A stretch of DNA of 64,000 nt from Vanilla planifolia (taxonomy: Eukaryota > Streptophyta > Magnoliopsida > Asparagales > Orchidaceae), in the NCBI GenBank assembly GCA_023846275.1, contig JAIUJO010000236.1:568001-632000 (forward strand). Reading direction: 5' to 3'. The notes below the pieces were generated by a model, which was not told where the DNA came from, searched no databases, and saw only the letters and a list, made by a program, of their open reading frames with translations. Made by a program: the position numbers and the translations under genes. Every line of letters starts with the position of its first letter. Position 1 is the stretch's first letter. Below, piece after piece: positions 1 through 12,745 of the stretch.

Positions 1-3000
1 TAGAGTAGAATAAAATAAAGTAGTGCAAAGTAGAGTAGAGTATAGTAGAGTAGAGCTAGATTAAGCTAAGTCAGGCTAGGTTAGATTAGAGTAGAGCAGA
101 GTAGAATAAGGTAGAGTGGAGTAGAGTAGAGCGAGGTTAGGCTAGGTTTGGCTAACATAGGCGAAGCTTGGCTAGAGTAGAGTAGAGTAGAGCTCAATTC
201 AGCTTTGTTAGGCTAGGGTAAAGTAGAGTAGAGTAGAGCAGAGAAGAGCATAGCAGAATAAAGAATAGTAGAGTAGCACAAAGAGAAGCAAAGTCGAGAA
301 TAGTAATGCAAAGTTGTGTAGAGCTAGCTTAGGTTATGCTAGGCTAGGTTAGTCTACGTTAGAGAGAGTAGAGTAAGGTAGAGTAGAGTAGGGTAGAGTA
401 GGGTATAGTAAAGTAGAGCAGAGTAGAGTAGAGCTATGTTAGGTTATGCTAGTATATGCTAAGCTAGGCTAATGTAGAGTAGAGTAGAGCAAAGCAGAGC
501 AGAGTAGAGCAAAATAAAGCATTTCAGAGTAGAACAGAGAAGAGTAAAGCTATGTTAGGCAAGGCTAGAATTGGTTAGGTGAGGCTAGAGTCGAGTAGAG
601 TAGACTGGAGTATAGTAGAGTAGAGCAATGTTAGCTTACGGTAGTCTAGGCAATGTTAGTTTAGAGTAAAATAACATAGAGTAGAGTAGAGAGGAGTAGA
701 GTAGAGAAAAGCATAGTATAGTAGTAGAGTAGAGTTAAGTAGAGTAGAGTAGAGTAAAACTGAGCAAAGTAGAGCAGAGTAGAGAAAAGAAGAGTAGAGT
801 AGAGTAAGAGAAGGCTTTGTTAGGCTAGGCTAGGCTTGGTAAGGTTAGGTGAGAGTAGAGAAGAGTAGAGCTAAGTTTGGCTAAGCTAGACAAGGCAAGG
901 TTATAATAAAGCAGAGCAGAGTAGAATATAGTAGAGTAGACTAGAGTAGAGTAAAGCAAAGTTGGGTTAGATTAAGGCAGGCTAGGCTAAGCTAGAGTAG
1001 AGTAGTAGAGTACAGTAGAGTAGAATAGAATTGAGTAGAGCTAGGTTAGGCTAGGTTAACTTAGGTTAGGCTAAGCTAGGTTAGAGTAGAGTGGAGTAGA
1101 GTACAGTAGAGTATAAGAGAGTAGAGTAAAGTAGAGCAGAGTAGAGTAGAGTATAGCAGAGTAGAGTAGAGCAGAGTAGAGAAGAGAAGAGCAATGCAGA
1201 GTAGAGCAGAGCGAAGTAGAGTAAAGTAGAGCAAAGTAGAGTAGAGCAGTACAGAGTAGAGCAGAGCCAGGTAAAGTAGAGGAGAGCAAAGAAGAGAATA
1301 GAAAACTATAACAGAGCAGAGTAGAGAATAGCAGAGTAGAGTAGAGTACAGTAGAGTAAGGTTAGGCTTGGTTAGGCTAGAGTACATTAGAGTAATGAAG
1401 AGTAGAGTAGAGTAGAGCTAAGTTTGGCTAGGGTAGGCTTGGTTAGGTTAGAGTAGAGTAGAGTAGAGTAGAGTTGAGTAAGGAAGAGTAGAAAAGAGTA
1501 AAGCTGAGTAGAGAAGAGTAGAGTAATGTTAGATTGGGCTAAGTTAGACTAAGTTAGGCTAGGCTAGGCTTGAGTAGAGTATAGTACAGTATACTAGAGG
1601 AATGTAGAGCAAGGATAGGCATGGAAAGGCTAGGCTAGGCTAAGCAAGGCTAGATATATTAGAGTAGACCAAAGTAGAGCTTAGTAGGCTAGGCAAAGCT
1701 TGGTTAGGCTAGGCTATGCTATGCCAGAGTATAGTTAAGTAGAGTAGAGCTAGGTTAGGCTATGCTAGACTAGGCTAAGCTAGAGTACAGAGTAGAGCAT
1801 AGTATATAAGAGCAGAGTAGAGTGGAGCATAAAAGAGCAGAGTAGAGCATAGAAGAGTAGGGTGGAGTAGAGTAGAGTAGAGCAAGCTTAGGCTAGGCTA
1901 GGCATGTCTAGGCTAGAGCAGAGTAGAGTTGAGCAAAGTATAGTAGAGTTTAATAGAGTAGAGTAATGTTGAGTAAAGTAGAGTAGTGTAGAGTGGAGTA
2001 GAGTAGAGCAGATGAGAGTAGAGTAAAGGATAGTTGATGAAAGCAAAACAGGTAGAGCAAAGCAGGTAGAGCAAAACAGGGGTAGAGCAGAGCAGAGCAG
2101 AAGAATAGAGTAGAGTATAATAAAATAGAGAAGGGTAGAGTTGTTTAGTATGGAGCAAGGTAGAGTAGAGTAGAGAAATACAAAGTTAGGCTAGGCTTGG
2201 TTAGGATAGAGTAGAGCATAATAGAGTACAATAGAGTAGAGTAGAGTAGTGTAGAGTAATATAGAGTAGAGTGAAGCTAAATTAGGCTAGGCTAGGCTAA
2301 GAAAGGCTAGGTATGGCTCGACTAGAGTAAAGTAGTGTAGGTTAGAGTAGAGTAGAGCTAGATTAGGGTAAGCTAGGCTAGAGCAGAGTAAAGTAGAGTA
2401 GATTAGAATAGAGTAGAGTTGAGTATATTAGAGTAGAATAGAGTAGAGCATAGTGGAGCAGAGTAGAGGGGATAGGGCAGAGCAGAGTAGGGAAAGATAG
2501 AGCAGTGTAGAGTAGAGCTTAGTAGAGTAGAGTAGAGCTTGGTTAAGCTATGCTATGCTATGCTTGAGTAGAGTATAGTAGAGTAGAGTAAAGTACAATA
2601 GAGTTAAGTGGAGTAGAGTAGAGTGGAGCAGAGTAGAGCTAGGTTAGGATAGGTTAGAATAGAGTGTAGAAGAGTAAAGTAGAATAGAGTAGAGTAGAGT
2701 AGACTAGAGCAGAGTAGACTAGATCTTGGTTAGGTTAGGCTAAGCTAGCTAGGTAGGATAGGTGAAGGTAGGCTTGGCTAGGTTAAAGTAGAGTATAGTA
2801 GAGTAAAGTAAAGTAGAGTAGAGTAGAGTAGAGCTAGGCTAGGCTAGGCTAAGTTAGAGTAGAGTAGAATAGAGCAGAGCATAGGAGAGTACAGTAGAGC
2901 ATAGCATAAAGTAGAGCATAATTAGGTTAGGCTAGGCTTGGCTAGCTTAGGATAGGCTAGTTTAGAGTACAGTAGAGTAGTGTAGAGTAGAGTAGAGTAG

Positions 3001-4099
3001 AGTAGAGTAGAGTAGACTAGATTAGAGTAGAGTAGGGTAGAGTTGAGTAAAGTATAAAAGAGCTTGGTCAAGCTAAGATAAGCTAGGATAGCATAGTTTA
3101 GGCTCTTCTAGGAAAGCCTTTAGTAGAGTACAGTAGAGTAAAGTTGGGTAGAGGAGAGTACTGGAGAGCATAATAGAGTAGATTAGAATAGAGCAGAGCA
3201 AAATAGAATAGAGCAGAAGAGAGCTGAGTAGCCTAGAGCAGAGAAAGGTAAAATATGGAAAAGTAGAGAAACACATAGAATAGCATAGTAGAACAGAGTA
3301 GAGTAGAGCAAAGTAGAGTAGAGCAAAGTAGAGCTAGATTATGCTCGACAAGGTTAGAGTAGAGTAGAGTAGAGTTGGGTAGAATAAAATAAGGTAAGGT
3401 TAGGTTAGGCTAGTCTTGGGTAGGCTCGGTTAGAGTAAAGTAGAATAGAATAGGGCTAGGTTAGGCTAGGCAAGACTAGAGTATGTTAGAGCATAGTAGA
3501 GTAGAGCAATGTTGAGCAAAGAAGAGTAGAGTAAAGCTGGGTATAACAGAGTAGAGTAGAGTAGAATAGAGCAGAGTAGAGTAGAAAAGAGATGAGATAA
3601 GAAGATTAGAAAAGTGTAGAGTAAAGTAGTGCAGAGTAAGGTTAGGCTTGGCTAAGCTAAGCTAGGATAAGCAAGAGTAGAGTAGAGTATAGCTAGGTTT
3701 GTATAAGGTATGCTAGATTAGGTTAGAGTAGGGTATAGGAGAGTAGAGCTAGATTAGGCTAGGGTAGGCAAGGCAAGGTTAGGCTAGGCTATGCTAGGCT
3801 TGAGTAGGGTAGAGTTTAGTAGAGTATAATAGAGTACAATAGAGTAGAATATTGTAAAGTAGAGTAGAGCTAAGTTATACTTGGCTTGGCAAGGCTAGTT
3901 TAGACTAAAATAGCATAGAGTAAAGTAGAGTAGAGGAGACTAAAGGAGAACAAAGTAGAGTAGAGTAGAGCAAAGCAGAGTAGAGTATAGTAGAGTAGAG
4001 TAGAGCAGAGAAAAATAGTGTAGAGTAGAGCAGAGTAGAGTAAAGTAGAGCAGAGTAGAGTTGAGTAAAGCAGAGTAGTGTAGAGTAAAGTATAATAGA

Positions 4100-4500
4100 G
4101 ATAGGTTAGGCTAGGCTAGGCTAGGATAGGGGAGGCTAGGCTCAAATATGCTAGGCTAGAGAAGACTGGAGCAGAGTAGACTAGGGTAGAGTAGAGTAGA
4201 GTAGAGGAGAAAAGAGAAGAGTAGAGCAGAGTATAGGAGAGTAGAGTACAGTAGAGTAGAGTAGAGTAGAGTAGAAGAGAAGAGAGGAGAGAAGAGCAGA
4301 GCAAAGTGGAGGAGAGAAGAGTAGAATATAGCAGAGTAGGCTACGATAGATTACGGTTGGCTAGAGTAGAGTAGAGTAGACTAAAGTTGGGTTTGGCTAG
4401 GCTAGGCTAGAGTAGAGTAGAGTAAACTAGTGTAGAGTATAATACAATAGAGTAGATTTGAGTAGAGTATAGTAGAGTAGATTAGAGTAGAAAAAAGGAG
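4100..4500 (+). repeat. Diverged duplication, copy A (about 1.2-kb spacing)
   Basis: Shares with 5335-5690 a series of rare landmarks in the same order: a G-block with AGGCTAGGCTC, a purine-rich stretch with GAGGAGAG, TTACGGTTGGCTA at 4351 (copy B TTACGATTGGCTA at 5552), then GGTTTGGCTAGGCTAGGC and an A-block. The offset at the TTACG landmark is 1201 bp. Limits are by eye. Confidence 0.65.
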
Positions 4501-5334
4501 AGTAGAGCAGAGTAGAGAAGAGCAAAGAGAAGCAAAATATAGCAGAGTAGAGCAAAAGAGTAGAGTAAAGCAATATAGAGCAGAGAAGAGTAAAATAGAT
4601 CACAATAGAGTAGAGTAGAGTAGAGTTAGGTTATTTTATATTAGGTTAGTTTAAGCTAGGCTAAAGTAGAGTAGAGTAGAGTAAAGTAGAGCAGAGCAAA
4701 GTAGAGGGAGCAGAGCAGAGCAGAGAAATGTGGAGCAGAGTAGAGTAGAGTAGAGCAGAGCAGGGTTTGGCTACGTTAGGGTAGGTTAGAGTAGAATAGA
4801 GTATAGTAGAGTAGAGTAGAATAGAGTAGAGAAGAGCTAAGTTAGGATAGGTTAAGTAAGGCTAGGTTAGAGTAGAATAAAGTAGACTAGAGCTATTTTA
4901 GGTTGGGCTAAGTTAGGCTAAGCTAAGGTAGGCAAGGTTAGGTTAGAGTAAAGTAGAATAGAGTAAAGTAGAGTAGAGTAGATTAGAGTTGAGTAGAGCT
5001 AGGTTAGGCTAAGCTAAGTTAGGTTAGAGTAGAGTTGAATGGAGCAGAACAGAGTAGAGCAGAGAAGAGTAAAGCATAACAGAGGAGAGCATAGTATGGC
5101 TGAGTAGAAAAAAGAAGAGCATAACAGAGAAGAGTATAGTAGAGCAAAGTTAAGTTTGGCAAGGTTTGGCTAGCCTAGGTTAAGCTAGGCTAAAGTAGAG
5201 TAGAGTATAGTAGAGTAGATTAAAGTAGAGGTAAATTTTGCGAGGCTATGCTAGGTTAGAGTAGAGTAGAGTAGAGTAGAGCAGATTAGAGTAAAGTAGA
5301 GTAGAGTAGAGTAAAGTATAGTAGAGTTAGGTTT

Positions 5335-5690
5335 GGCTAGGCTAGGCTAGGCTAGGATACGACGGGCTAGCCTTAGCTAGGCTCAGCTAGAGTAGAATGG
5401 AGAAGAGTAGAGTAGTGTAGAGTTGAGTAGAGTAGAGTAGAGTAGAAGAGAGCAGAGTATGGTAGAGTCGAGCAAAGCAGAGTAGAAGTGAGGAGAGCAA
5501 AGAAGAGTAGAGTAGAGAAGAGTAGAATCTAGTAGAGTAGGCTTGAGTTGATTACGATTGGCTAAAGTAGAGTAGAGTAGAGTAGAGCTAGGTTTGGCTA
5601 GGCTAGGCTAGAGTAGAGTAGAGTATAGTAGCGTAGAGTAGATCGGAGTAGAGTAGAGTATAGTAGAGTAGAGAAGAGTAAAGTAAAGTA
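5335..5690 (+). repeat. Diverged duplication, copy B
   Basis: Partner of 4100-4500. The most diagnostic shared element is the non-pentamer sequence TTACGATTGGCTA at 5552, which occurs nowhere else that I noticed. Small differences in unit number between the copies show indels of whole pentamers. Confidence 0.65.
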
Positions 5691-8600
5691 AAGTAGGGTA
5701 GAGTAGGGTAGAGTAGAGAAGAGCAGAGCATAGTGCATTAGAGCATAGATAAGTAGTGAAGAGCAGTGCAAAGAAGAGTACAGCTAGGATAGGCTAAGCT
5801 AGGCAAGCCTAGGCAAAATTAGAGTAGAGTAGAATAGAGTAGAATAGAGTAGAGTGGAGTGGAGTAGAGTAGAGTAGAGTAGAGTAGTGTTACGTTAGGC
5901 TAGGGTATGCGAGGCTAGGCTAGGCAAGGCTAGGTTAGGCTAGGCTAAGCTAGAGAAGAGTAAAGTTTGGGAGAACTTAGTAGAGTAGTGTAGAGCTAGG
6001 TTAGGCTTGGCTATGTTAGGCTAGGATAGAGCATAATAGAGAAGAATAGAATAGAGAAGAACAGAGTAGAGAATAGTATAGTAGAGTAGTGTAGAGTAGA
6101 GAAAAGTATAACAGTGCAGAGTAGAGTATAGCTAAGTTAAACTAAGCCAAGCTAGGCTAGGCTATGCTAGAGCAATGTAGGGTAGTGAATAGTAGAGTAG
6201 ATAGAGTAGAGTAGAGTAGAGTTGAGCTAGGTTAGATTAGGTTAGATGAGGCTAGGCTAAGCTAGGCTAGAGTAGAGTAGAGTAGAGTAAAGTGAGTAGA
6301 GTAGAGTTGAGTTAGGATTGGTTTGGCTAGCTAGGCTAAAGAAGAGTAGAATAGAGTGGAGAAGAGTAGAGCAGAGCATAGTAGAGTTGGGTATAATAGA
6401 GTAGAGCAAAGCAGAGTGGAGCAAAGTAGTGTAGAGAAAAGTAGAGCCAAGCAGAGAAGAGTAGAGTAGAGCAAGGTTAGGTTAGGGTAGGCTATGCTAG
6501 GCTTGGCTAGGCTAGAGTAGATTAGAATATAGTAAAGCAGAGTACAGTAGAGCTAGGTTAGGTTAGGCTAGGCTAAGTGAGGCTTTGTTAGACTGGCTAG
6601 GCTAGGCTAGGTTAGGCTAGAGTAGAGTAGCATAGAGTAGAGTAGAGCAGAGCTAAGTTAGGCTAGGCTAGGCTAAATTAGGCTATGCTAGAGTAGAGCA
6701 GAGTGGAGTAGAGTAGAGTAGGGTAAAACAGAGTAGATTTTTGGTAGGATTGGCTTGAGTAGATAGAGTAGATTAGAGTAAAGTAGAGTAGAGCAAGGTT
6801 TGGTTAGGATTAGCTAGGCTTGGCTAGGCAAGTGTTGGCTAGGCTAGCTAGAGTATAGTAAAGTAGAATAGAGTAGAGTAGAGCAAAGCAAAGTAGAGCT
6901 AGGTTAGTCTAGGCTAGGTTAGGCAAGGCTAAACTAGGCTAGAGTAGAGTTGCATAGAGAATAGTAGAGTGGAGAAGAGCAAAGTAGAGTGGACTAGAGC
7001 TTGGCAAAGCAAAGCAAAGCCGAGTAAAGTAAAGTTAGGTTAGCCTGGGTTAGGCTAGGCTAGAGTGAAGTAGAGTAGGGCAAGGTTAGACTAGCTTTAC
7101 AAGGCTAAGCTAGTGTAGAGTGGAGCATAGTAAAGTAGAGTAAAGTAGTACATATTAGAGTAGAGTAGAGTAGAGTAGAGTTGAAGAGAGCAGAAAAGAG
7201 TAAAATAGAGTAGAATAGGATCGAGCAAAGTAGAGTAGAGCTAGGTTCGACTAAGCTAAGCTAGGCTAGGCAAGCTTAAGCCAGGAAAGAATGGAGTGGA
7301 GTAGAGTAGAGTAGAGTAAAGTAGAGTAGAGCATAACAAAGTAGAGCAGAGTAAAGCAGAGTAGAGTAGAGATGAGCAGAGTAGAGCAGAGTATAACAAA
7401 GAAGACTAAAGAAGAGTAGAGCAAGGTTGGAGTAGGATTGCATAGGCTAGGCTTGTTTAGGCTACACTAAAGTTTAGTAAAATGGAGTAGAGTAAAGCAA
7501 GGTTTGGTAAGGCAAGGCTATGCTAGGCTAGAGTACATTTGAGTAAAGTATAGTAGAGTGGAGCAGAGCAGAGTTTAGTAGAGAAGAGTAGAGCAAGGTT
7601 AGACCATGTTAGGAAAGACTAGGTTAGGCATGGCTAGGCTAGTGTAGAGTTGAGTAGAGAAGAGTAGAGCTATGTTTGGCTAGGTTAAGTTAGGCTCAAT
7701 TAGAGTAAAGAAGAGCAAATTAGAGTTGAGTAGAGTAGAGAATAATAAAGTATAGTAAAGGTAAGTAGAGTAAAACTAGCTTAGCTAAGCTAGGCAAGTT
7801 TAGGCTAGGTTAGGCTAGAGCAGAGTAGAGTAGAATAGAGTAAAGGAGAGTAGAGTAGAGTAGAGCAAAGCAAAGAAGAGCAGAGCATCTCAGAGTTGAG
7901 TAGAGTAGATCTAGGTTAGGTTAAGTTAGGCTAGGCATGGTTATGTTTGAGTAGAGTAGAGTAGAGTATAGTATAATAGAATATAATAAAATAATGTAGA
8001 GTAGAGCTAGATTAAGCTATGCTAGGTTAGGCTAGCCTGAGTAGAGTAGAGTAGAGTAGAGCAGAGTAGAGTAAAGTAGAGCAGAGCATAGCATAGTAGA
8101 GTAGAGAAGAGTAGAGCAGAGTAGAAAAGAGTAGAGTAGAGTAGAGTAGAGCAGAACAGAGAAGAGTAGAACATGGTTAGCCTAAGTTATGCAAAGCTAA
8201 GTTAGGCTAGGCTGGGTTAATCAAGGTGAGAGTAGAGTAGAGAAGAGTAGAGTAAAGTGGAGTATAGTAGAGTAGTCTAGAGCAAAGTAGAGTAAAGTAG
8301 AATAGAATAGAGTAAAGCAAAGAAAAAAAGAAAAGAGTAGGTTAGAGTAGAGTAGAGCAGAGAATAGTAGAGCAATGTAGGGTAGTGTAGAGTAGAGTAG
8401 AGGAAGGTTAGGCTTAGTTAGGCTAACTTAGGCTAAGTTAGAGTAGAATAGAGTAAAATAGAGTAGAGTGGAGTAGAGTAGAGTAGAGTTTAATAGAGTA
8501 GAGTAGACTAATGTAGAGTAAAGTACATTAGAGTAGAGTAGAGTACAATAGAGTAGAGTAGAGTAGAGTTAAGTTAGGCTAAGCTAAATTAGAGTAGAGT

Positions 8601-11424
8601 GGAGCATAATAGAGCTAGGTTATGTTAAGCTAGGCTAAGCTAAGTTAGAGTAGAGTAGAGTGTTTACAGAAGATTAGACTAAAATAGGGAAGAGTATAGT
8701 AGAGTAAAGTAGAGTAGAGCGAGGTTAGGATAGGCAAGGCTAGGGTCGACAAGGATAGGCTAGGGTAGAGTAAAATAGAGTAGAGTAGGATAGAGTAGAG
8801 TAGAGTAGAGTCAAGCGAGGTTAGGTTAGGCTTGTTTAGTCAAGGATAAATTAGGATAGAGTAGAGTAGAGTAGAGTAGAATAGAGGAAAGCAAAGCATA
8901 AGAGAATAGAGTAAAGCAAAGTAGAGAAGAGTAGAATAGAATAGAGTAGAGTAGAGTAAAACAGAGTAGAGCAAAATAGAGCATAGCAGCATACAACAGA
9001 GCAGAACATAGCAGAGCAGAGCAACGAAGAGCAGAGCATAGTAAAGTAGAGTAGAGCTAGGTTGGGCCAGGCTAAGCTAGGCTAGGTTAGAGTATAGCAG
9101 AGCAGAGTAGAGTAGAGCAGAGCATAGTAAAGTAGGAAAGCATAGAGCATAGTGGAGCAAAGTAGAGCGAAGTAGTGTAGAGCATAGTAGAGTAGAGCTG
9201 CGCACGTAGAGCATTGTAGAGTTCAGTTAGGCTAGGCTAGGATTGGCTTCGCTAGGCGAAGCTAGAGTAGAGTATATCTAGGTTAGACTAAGTTAGGCTT
9301 GGCTAAGTTAGAGTAGAGTAAAGTAGAGTTGAGTATAGTATTGTAGAGTATATTATAGTAGAATTGAGTGGAGTAGAGTAGAGAAGAGTAGAGTAAAGCA
9401 AGTATAGGCTAAGCTAAGTTTGGGTAGGTTAAGCTAGGCTAGGCTAAAGTTGAGTAGAATAGTGTAAATCAGAGTATAGTAGAGTAGGGCTTGGTTAGGC
9501 TTAGCTAGAGTTGAGTAGAGCAGAGCAGAACAAAGTAGAGCATAGCTAATCAGTGTAGAGTAGAGCAGAGAAGAGCGGAGTAGAACAGAGTAGAGTAGAG
9601 TAGAGAGGAGTAGAATTGAGCTGAGTAGAGTAGAGTAAAGCAGAGCTGAGAAGAGTTAGGTTAGGCTGAGCTAGGCTGGTTAGACTAGGTTGGAGTTAAG
9701 TAGAGTAGAGTAGAGTAGAGTAAAGTAGAGTAAAGTAGAGTAGAATAGAGTAGAGTAGGGTAGAGAAAGTATAGTAGAGTAAAGTAGAGTAGAGTAGAGT
9801 AGAGCTAGGTTAGGCTAGGCCAGGCAAGCTTAGGTCAGGTTAGGTTAGACTAGAGTACAAAAAAGTGGAGTAGAGTAGAGTAGTGGTGTATAGTTGAGAA
9901 GAGTAGAGTAAAGCTAAGTTAGGCTAGGCTAGGGTAGAGTACAATAGAGTAGAGTAAAGTAAAGTAGAGTAGAGTAGAGTACAGCAAATTAAAGTAGAGC
10001 AGAGCAAAGCAAAGTAGAGCTAGGTTAGGCTTTGCTAGGCTAGGCTTGGTAAGGCTAGGCTAAGCTTGGCTAGAGTAGAGTCGAGCAGAGTAGAGTAGAG
10101 CTAGGGTCGACTAGGCTAGGCTAGATTATAATAGAGTAGAGTATAGTAGAGTAGAGTAGAATAGGGTAGACCATAGCAAAGTTGTGCAGAGTAGAGTAAA
10201 GGCGCAAAGAATAGAGAATAATAGAGAAGAGTAGAGTAGAAGAGAGAAGAGTAGAGAAAAGTAGAGTTGGACAGAGTAGAGTAGAGCTAAGTTAGGCTAG
10301 GTTTGGCAAGGCTTTGCTAGGTTATGCTAGAGTAGAGTAGAGTAGAGTAGAGCTAAGTTGGGCTTTGTTAGGCTAGGCAAGGCTAGAATAGGGTAGAATA
10401 AAGTAGAGTAGAGAAGAATAGAATAGAATAGAGTAGAGTAGAGTACAGCTACGTTAAGCTTGGCTAAGTTGGGCTAGGCTAAGCTAAGGGAGGCTAGGCT
10501 AGAGTAAAGTATAATATAGAAGAGTAGTATAGAGCTTAGTTAGGCAAGGCTATGCTAGAATAGAGTAGAGTTTTGTAGAGTGGAGTAGAGCAGAGCAGAG
10601 CAAAGTATAATAGAGCAAAGTAGAGTAGAATAGAGTAGATTAGAGTAGAGTAGAGCAAACAAGGGAAGAGTAGAGCATAACAGAGTAGAGCATAGTGATG
10701 TAAGGTACTGTAAAGTAGAGTAGAGTAGAGTCGAGTAGAGTAGAACATTGTAGTGTGGAGCAATGCCAAGTAGAGTATAACAAAGTATTATAGAGCATAG
10801 CAGAGCATAGTAGAGTAGATGAGAGTAGAGCAGAGCAGAAGAAAGCATAGCAGAGCAAAGCGATGTAAAGAATAGCTAAGTTAGGCTAGGCTAGAGTAGA
10901 GTATAGTAGAGTAGAGTAGATTAGAGTATAGTAGAGCTACGTTAGGCTAAGTTAAGCTAAGCTAGGTCAGAGTAGAGTATGGTGGAGTTAAACTGAGTAG
11001 AGCAGAGTAGAGCAGAGCTAGGTTAGGCTTGGTTATGCTATGCTAGGCTAAGCTAAGCTATAGGGTAGGATAGGCTGGATAGGCTAGGCTAGAGTAAAGT
11101 AGAGTAGAGCTAGAGTGTGGTAGAGTAGAGCAGTGCAAAGTAGAGTAGAGGAGATTAGAGTAAAATAGAGAAAAGTAGAGTAGAGAAGAGTAAAGTAAAG
11201 TAGAATAGAGTATAGTAGAGTAGGGCTAGGCTAGGTTATGCTAGTCTAAAGTAGAGTAGAGTAGAGTACAACTAGGTTAGGTGAGGCAATGCTAGGTTAG
11301 AGTAGAGTAAAGTGATTCTAGTAGAATAGAGTAAAGTAGAGTAGAGTTAAGTTAGGCTAGGTAAGTGTAGGCTAAGGACAGCGAGGCTAGGCTATAGTAA
11401 AAAATGAAGAGCATAACAAAGTAG

Positions 11425-11456
11425 AAGAGAGGAGGTGAGAGGAGAGGAGAGGAGAG
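11425..11456 (+). repeat. Purine-only GGAGA patch
   Basis: Units of GGAGA replace TAGAG (T to G) for about 30 bp, giving an almost all-purine strand with GAGGTGAG near its left part. Confidence 0.8.
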
Positions 11457-12390
11457 CAAAGCAGAGTAGACCAGAGTAAAATAGGAAAAGCAAAAAGAAG
11501 CAAAGTAGAGTAGAGTAGAGTAGAGCAGAGTGAAGCTAGGTTGGGTTAGGTAAGGCTATGCAAGGCTATGCAAGGCTAGAGTAGAGTTGACTAGAGCAGA
11601 TTAGAGTAAGCTAAAGCTAGGTTAGGTCAGGCTTGGCTAGGTTAGATAGAGTAAAGTAGAGTAGAGTAAAATAAAGTATAGTAGAGCTAGGATATGCTAT
11701 GCTAGGCTATGCTAGGGTAGGCTAAGATAGGCTAGGCTAGTAAGAGTAAAGTAGACTAGAGTAGAGGTAGGTTAGGCTATGCTAATCTAGGCTATGGTTG
11801 GCTATGCTAGGCTATGCTAGAGAAGAGTATAGTAGAGTACAATAGAGTAAAGTAAAACTTGGTTAGACAAGACTAAGTTAGGCTAGGCTAGAGTATAGAG
11901 TAGAGAAGAGTAGAGCAGAGTAGAGTAGAAAGTAGATCAAAGAAGAGTAGAGTAGAGCATAGATAATAGTGTAAAATATAGTAGAGAAGAGTTAGGTTAG
12001 GCAAGGCTAGGCTTGGCCTGGCTTGGTAAGGCTAGGCTATGGTAGAGTAGAGTAGATTGAGTAGAGTAGAGCTTGGTTAAGCCAGGTTATGCTATGTGTG
12101 AGAAGAGTTGAGTCAAGAAGAGTAACGTAGTATAGAGTATAGTAGAGTATAATAGAGTAGAGCTTGGTTAGGCTAGGTTAGGCAAGCTAGGCCAGGCAAG
12201 GGTAGGCTAGGTTACATTAGAATAGAGTAGAGAAGAGTAGAGCTAGTAGAGCTTGGTTAGGCTTGGTTAGGCCATGCTAAGTTAGGCTTGAGTAGAGTGG
12301 AGTAGAGTAGAGTAAAGTAGAGTAGAGTAGAGTAAAGTAGAGTAGAGTAGAGCAGAGAAGAGTAAAGTAGGGAAGAGTAGAGTAGAGTTG

Positions 12391-12408
12391 AGGATAGGAG
12401 AGGAGAGC
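12391..12408 (+). repeat. Short purine-rich GGAGA patch
   Basis: A brief AGGATAGGAGAGGAGAG stretch within TAGAG units. Confidence 0.6.
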
Positions 12409-12728
12409 AGAGTATAGTAGAGTAAAGTAGAGCAGAGGAGAACAGAAGTGCAGAGTAGTGCAGAGCTGAGTAGAGTAGTGTAGAAAAGAGTGAAGCTAGG
12501 TTAGGCTAAGGTAGGCTAGTCGAGGCAAGGCTAGGCTAGATTAGAGTAGAGTAGTGTAGAGTAGAGCAGAGTAGAGCAAGGTTAAGCTAGGCTAAGGTAA
12601 GATAAGCTAGGTTAGGCTTGGCTTGTTTTTAGTATAATAGAATAGAGTAGAGTAGTAGAGAAGAGTTGAGCTGAGTAGAGTAGGGAAGAATAGAGTAGAG
12701 TAGAGTAGAGTAAAAGAGAGGTGACAAG

Positions 12729-12745
12729 AAGAGAGGAGAGGAGAG
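12729..12745 (+). repeat. Short purine-only GGAGA patch
   Basis: AAGAGAGGAGAGGAGAG, adjacent to GTGACAAG, within an A-block. Confidence 0.6.

Noticed and set aside
1071..1387. Overlapping minus-strand frames of 72 and 103 codons rich in L, Y, S and T
   Set aside because: Pure translation of CTCTA pentamers. The same peptide pattern appears in many other frames of the window, and overlapping frames in different phases give the same pattern.
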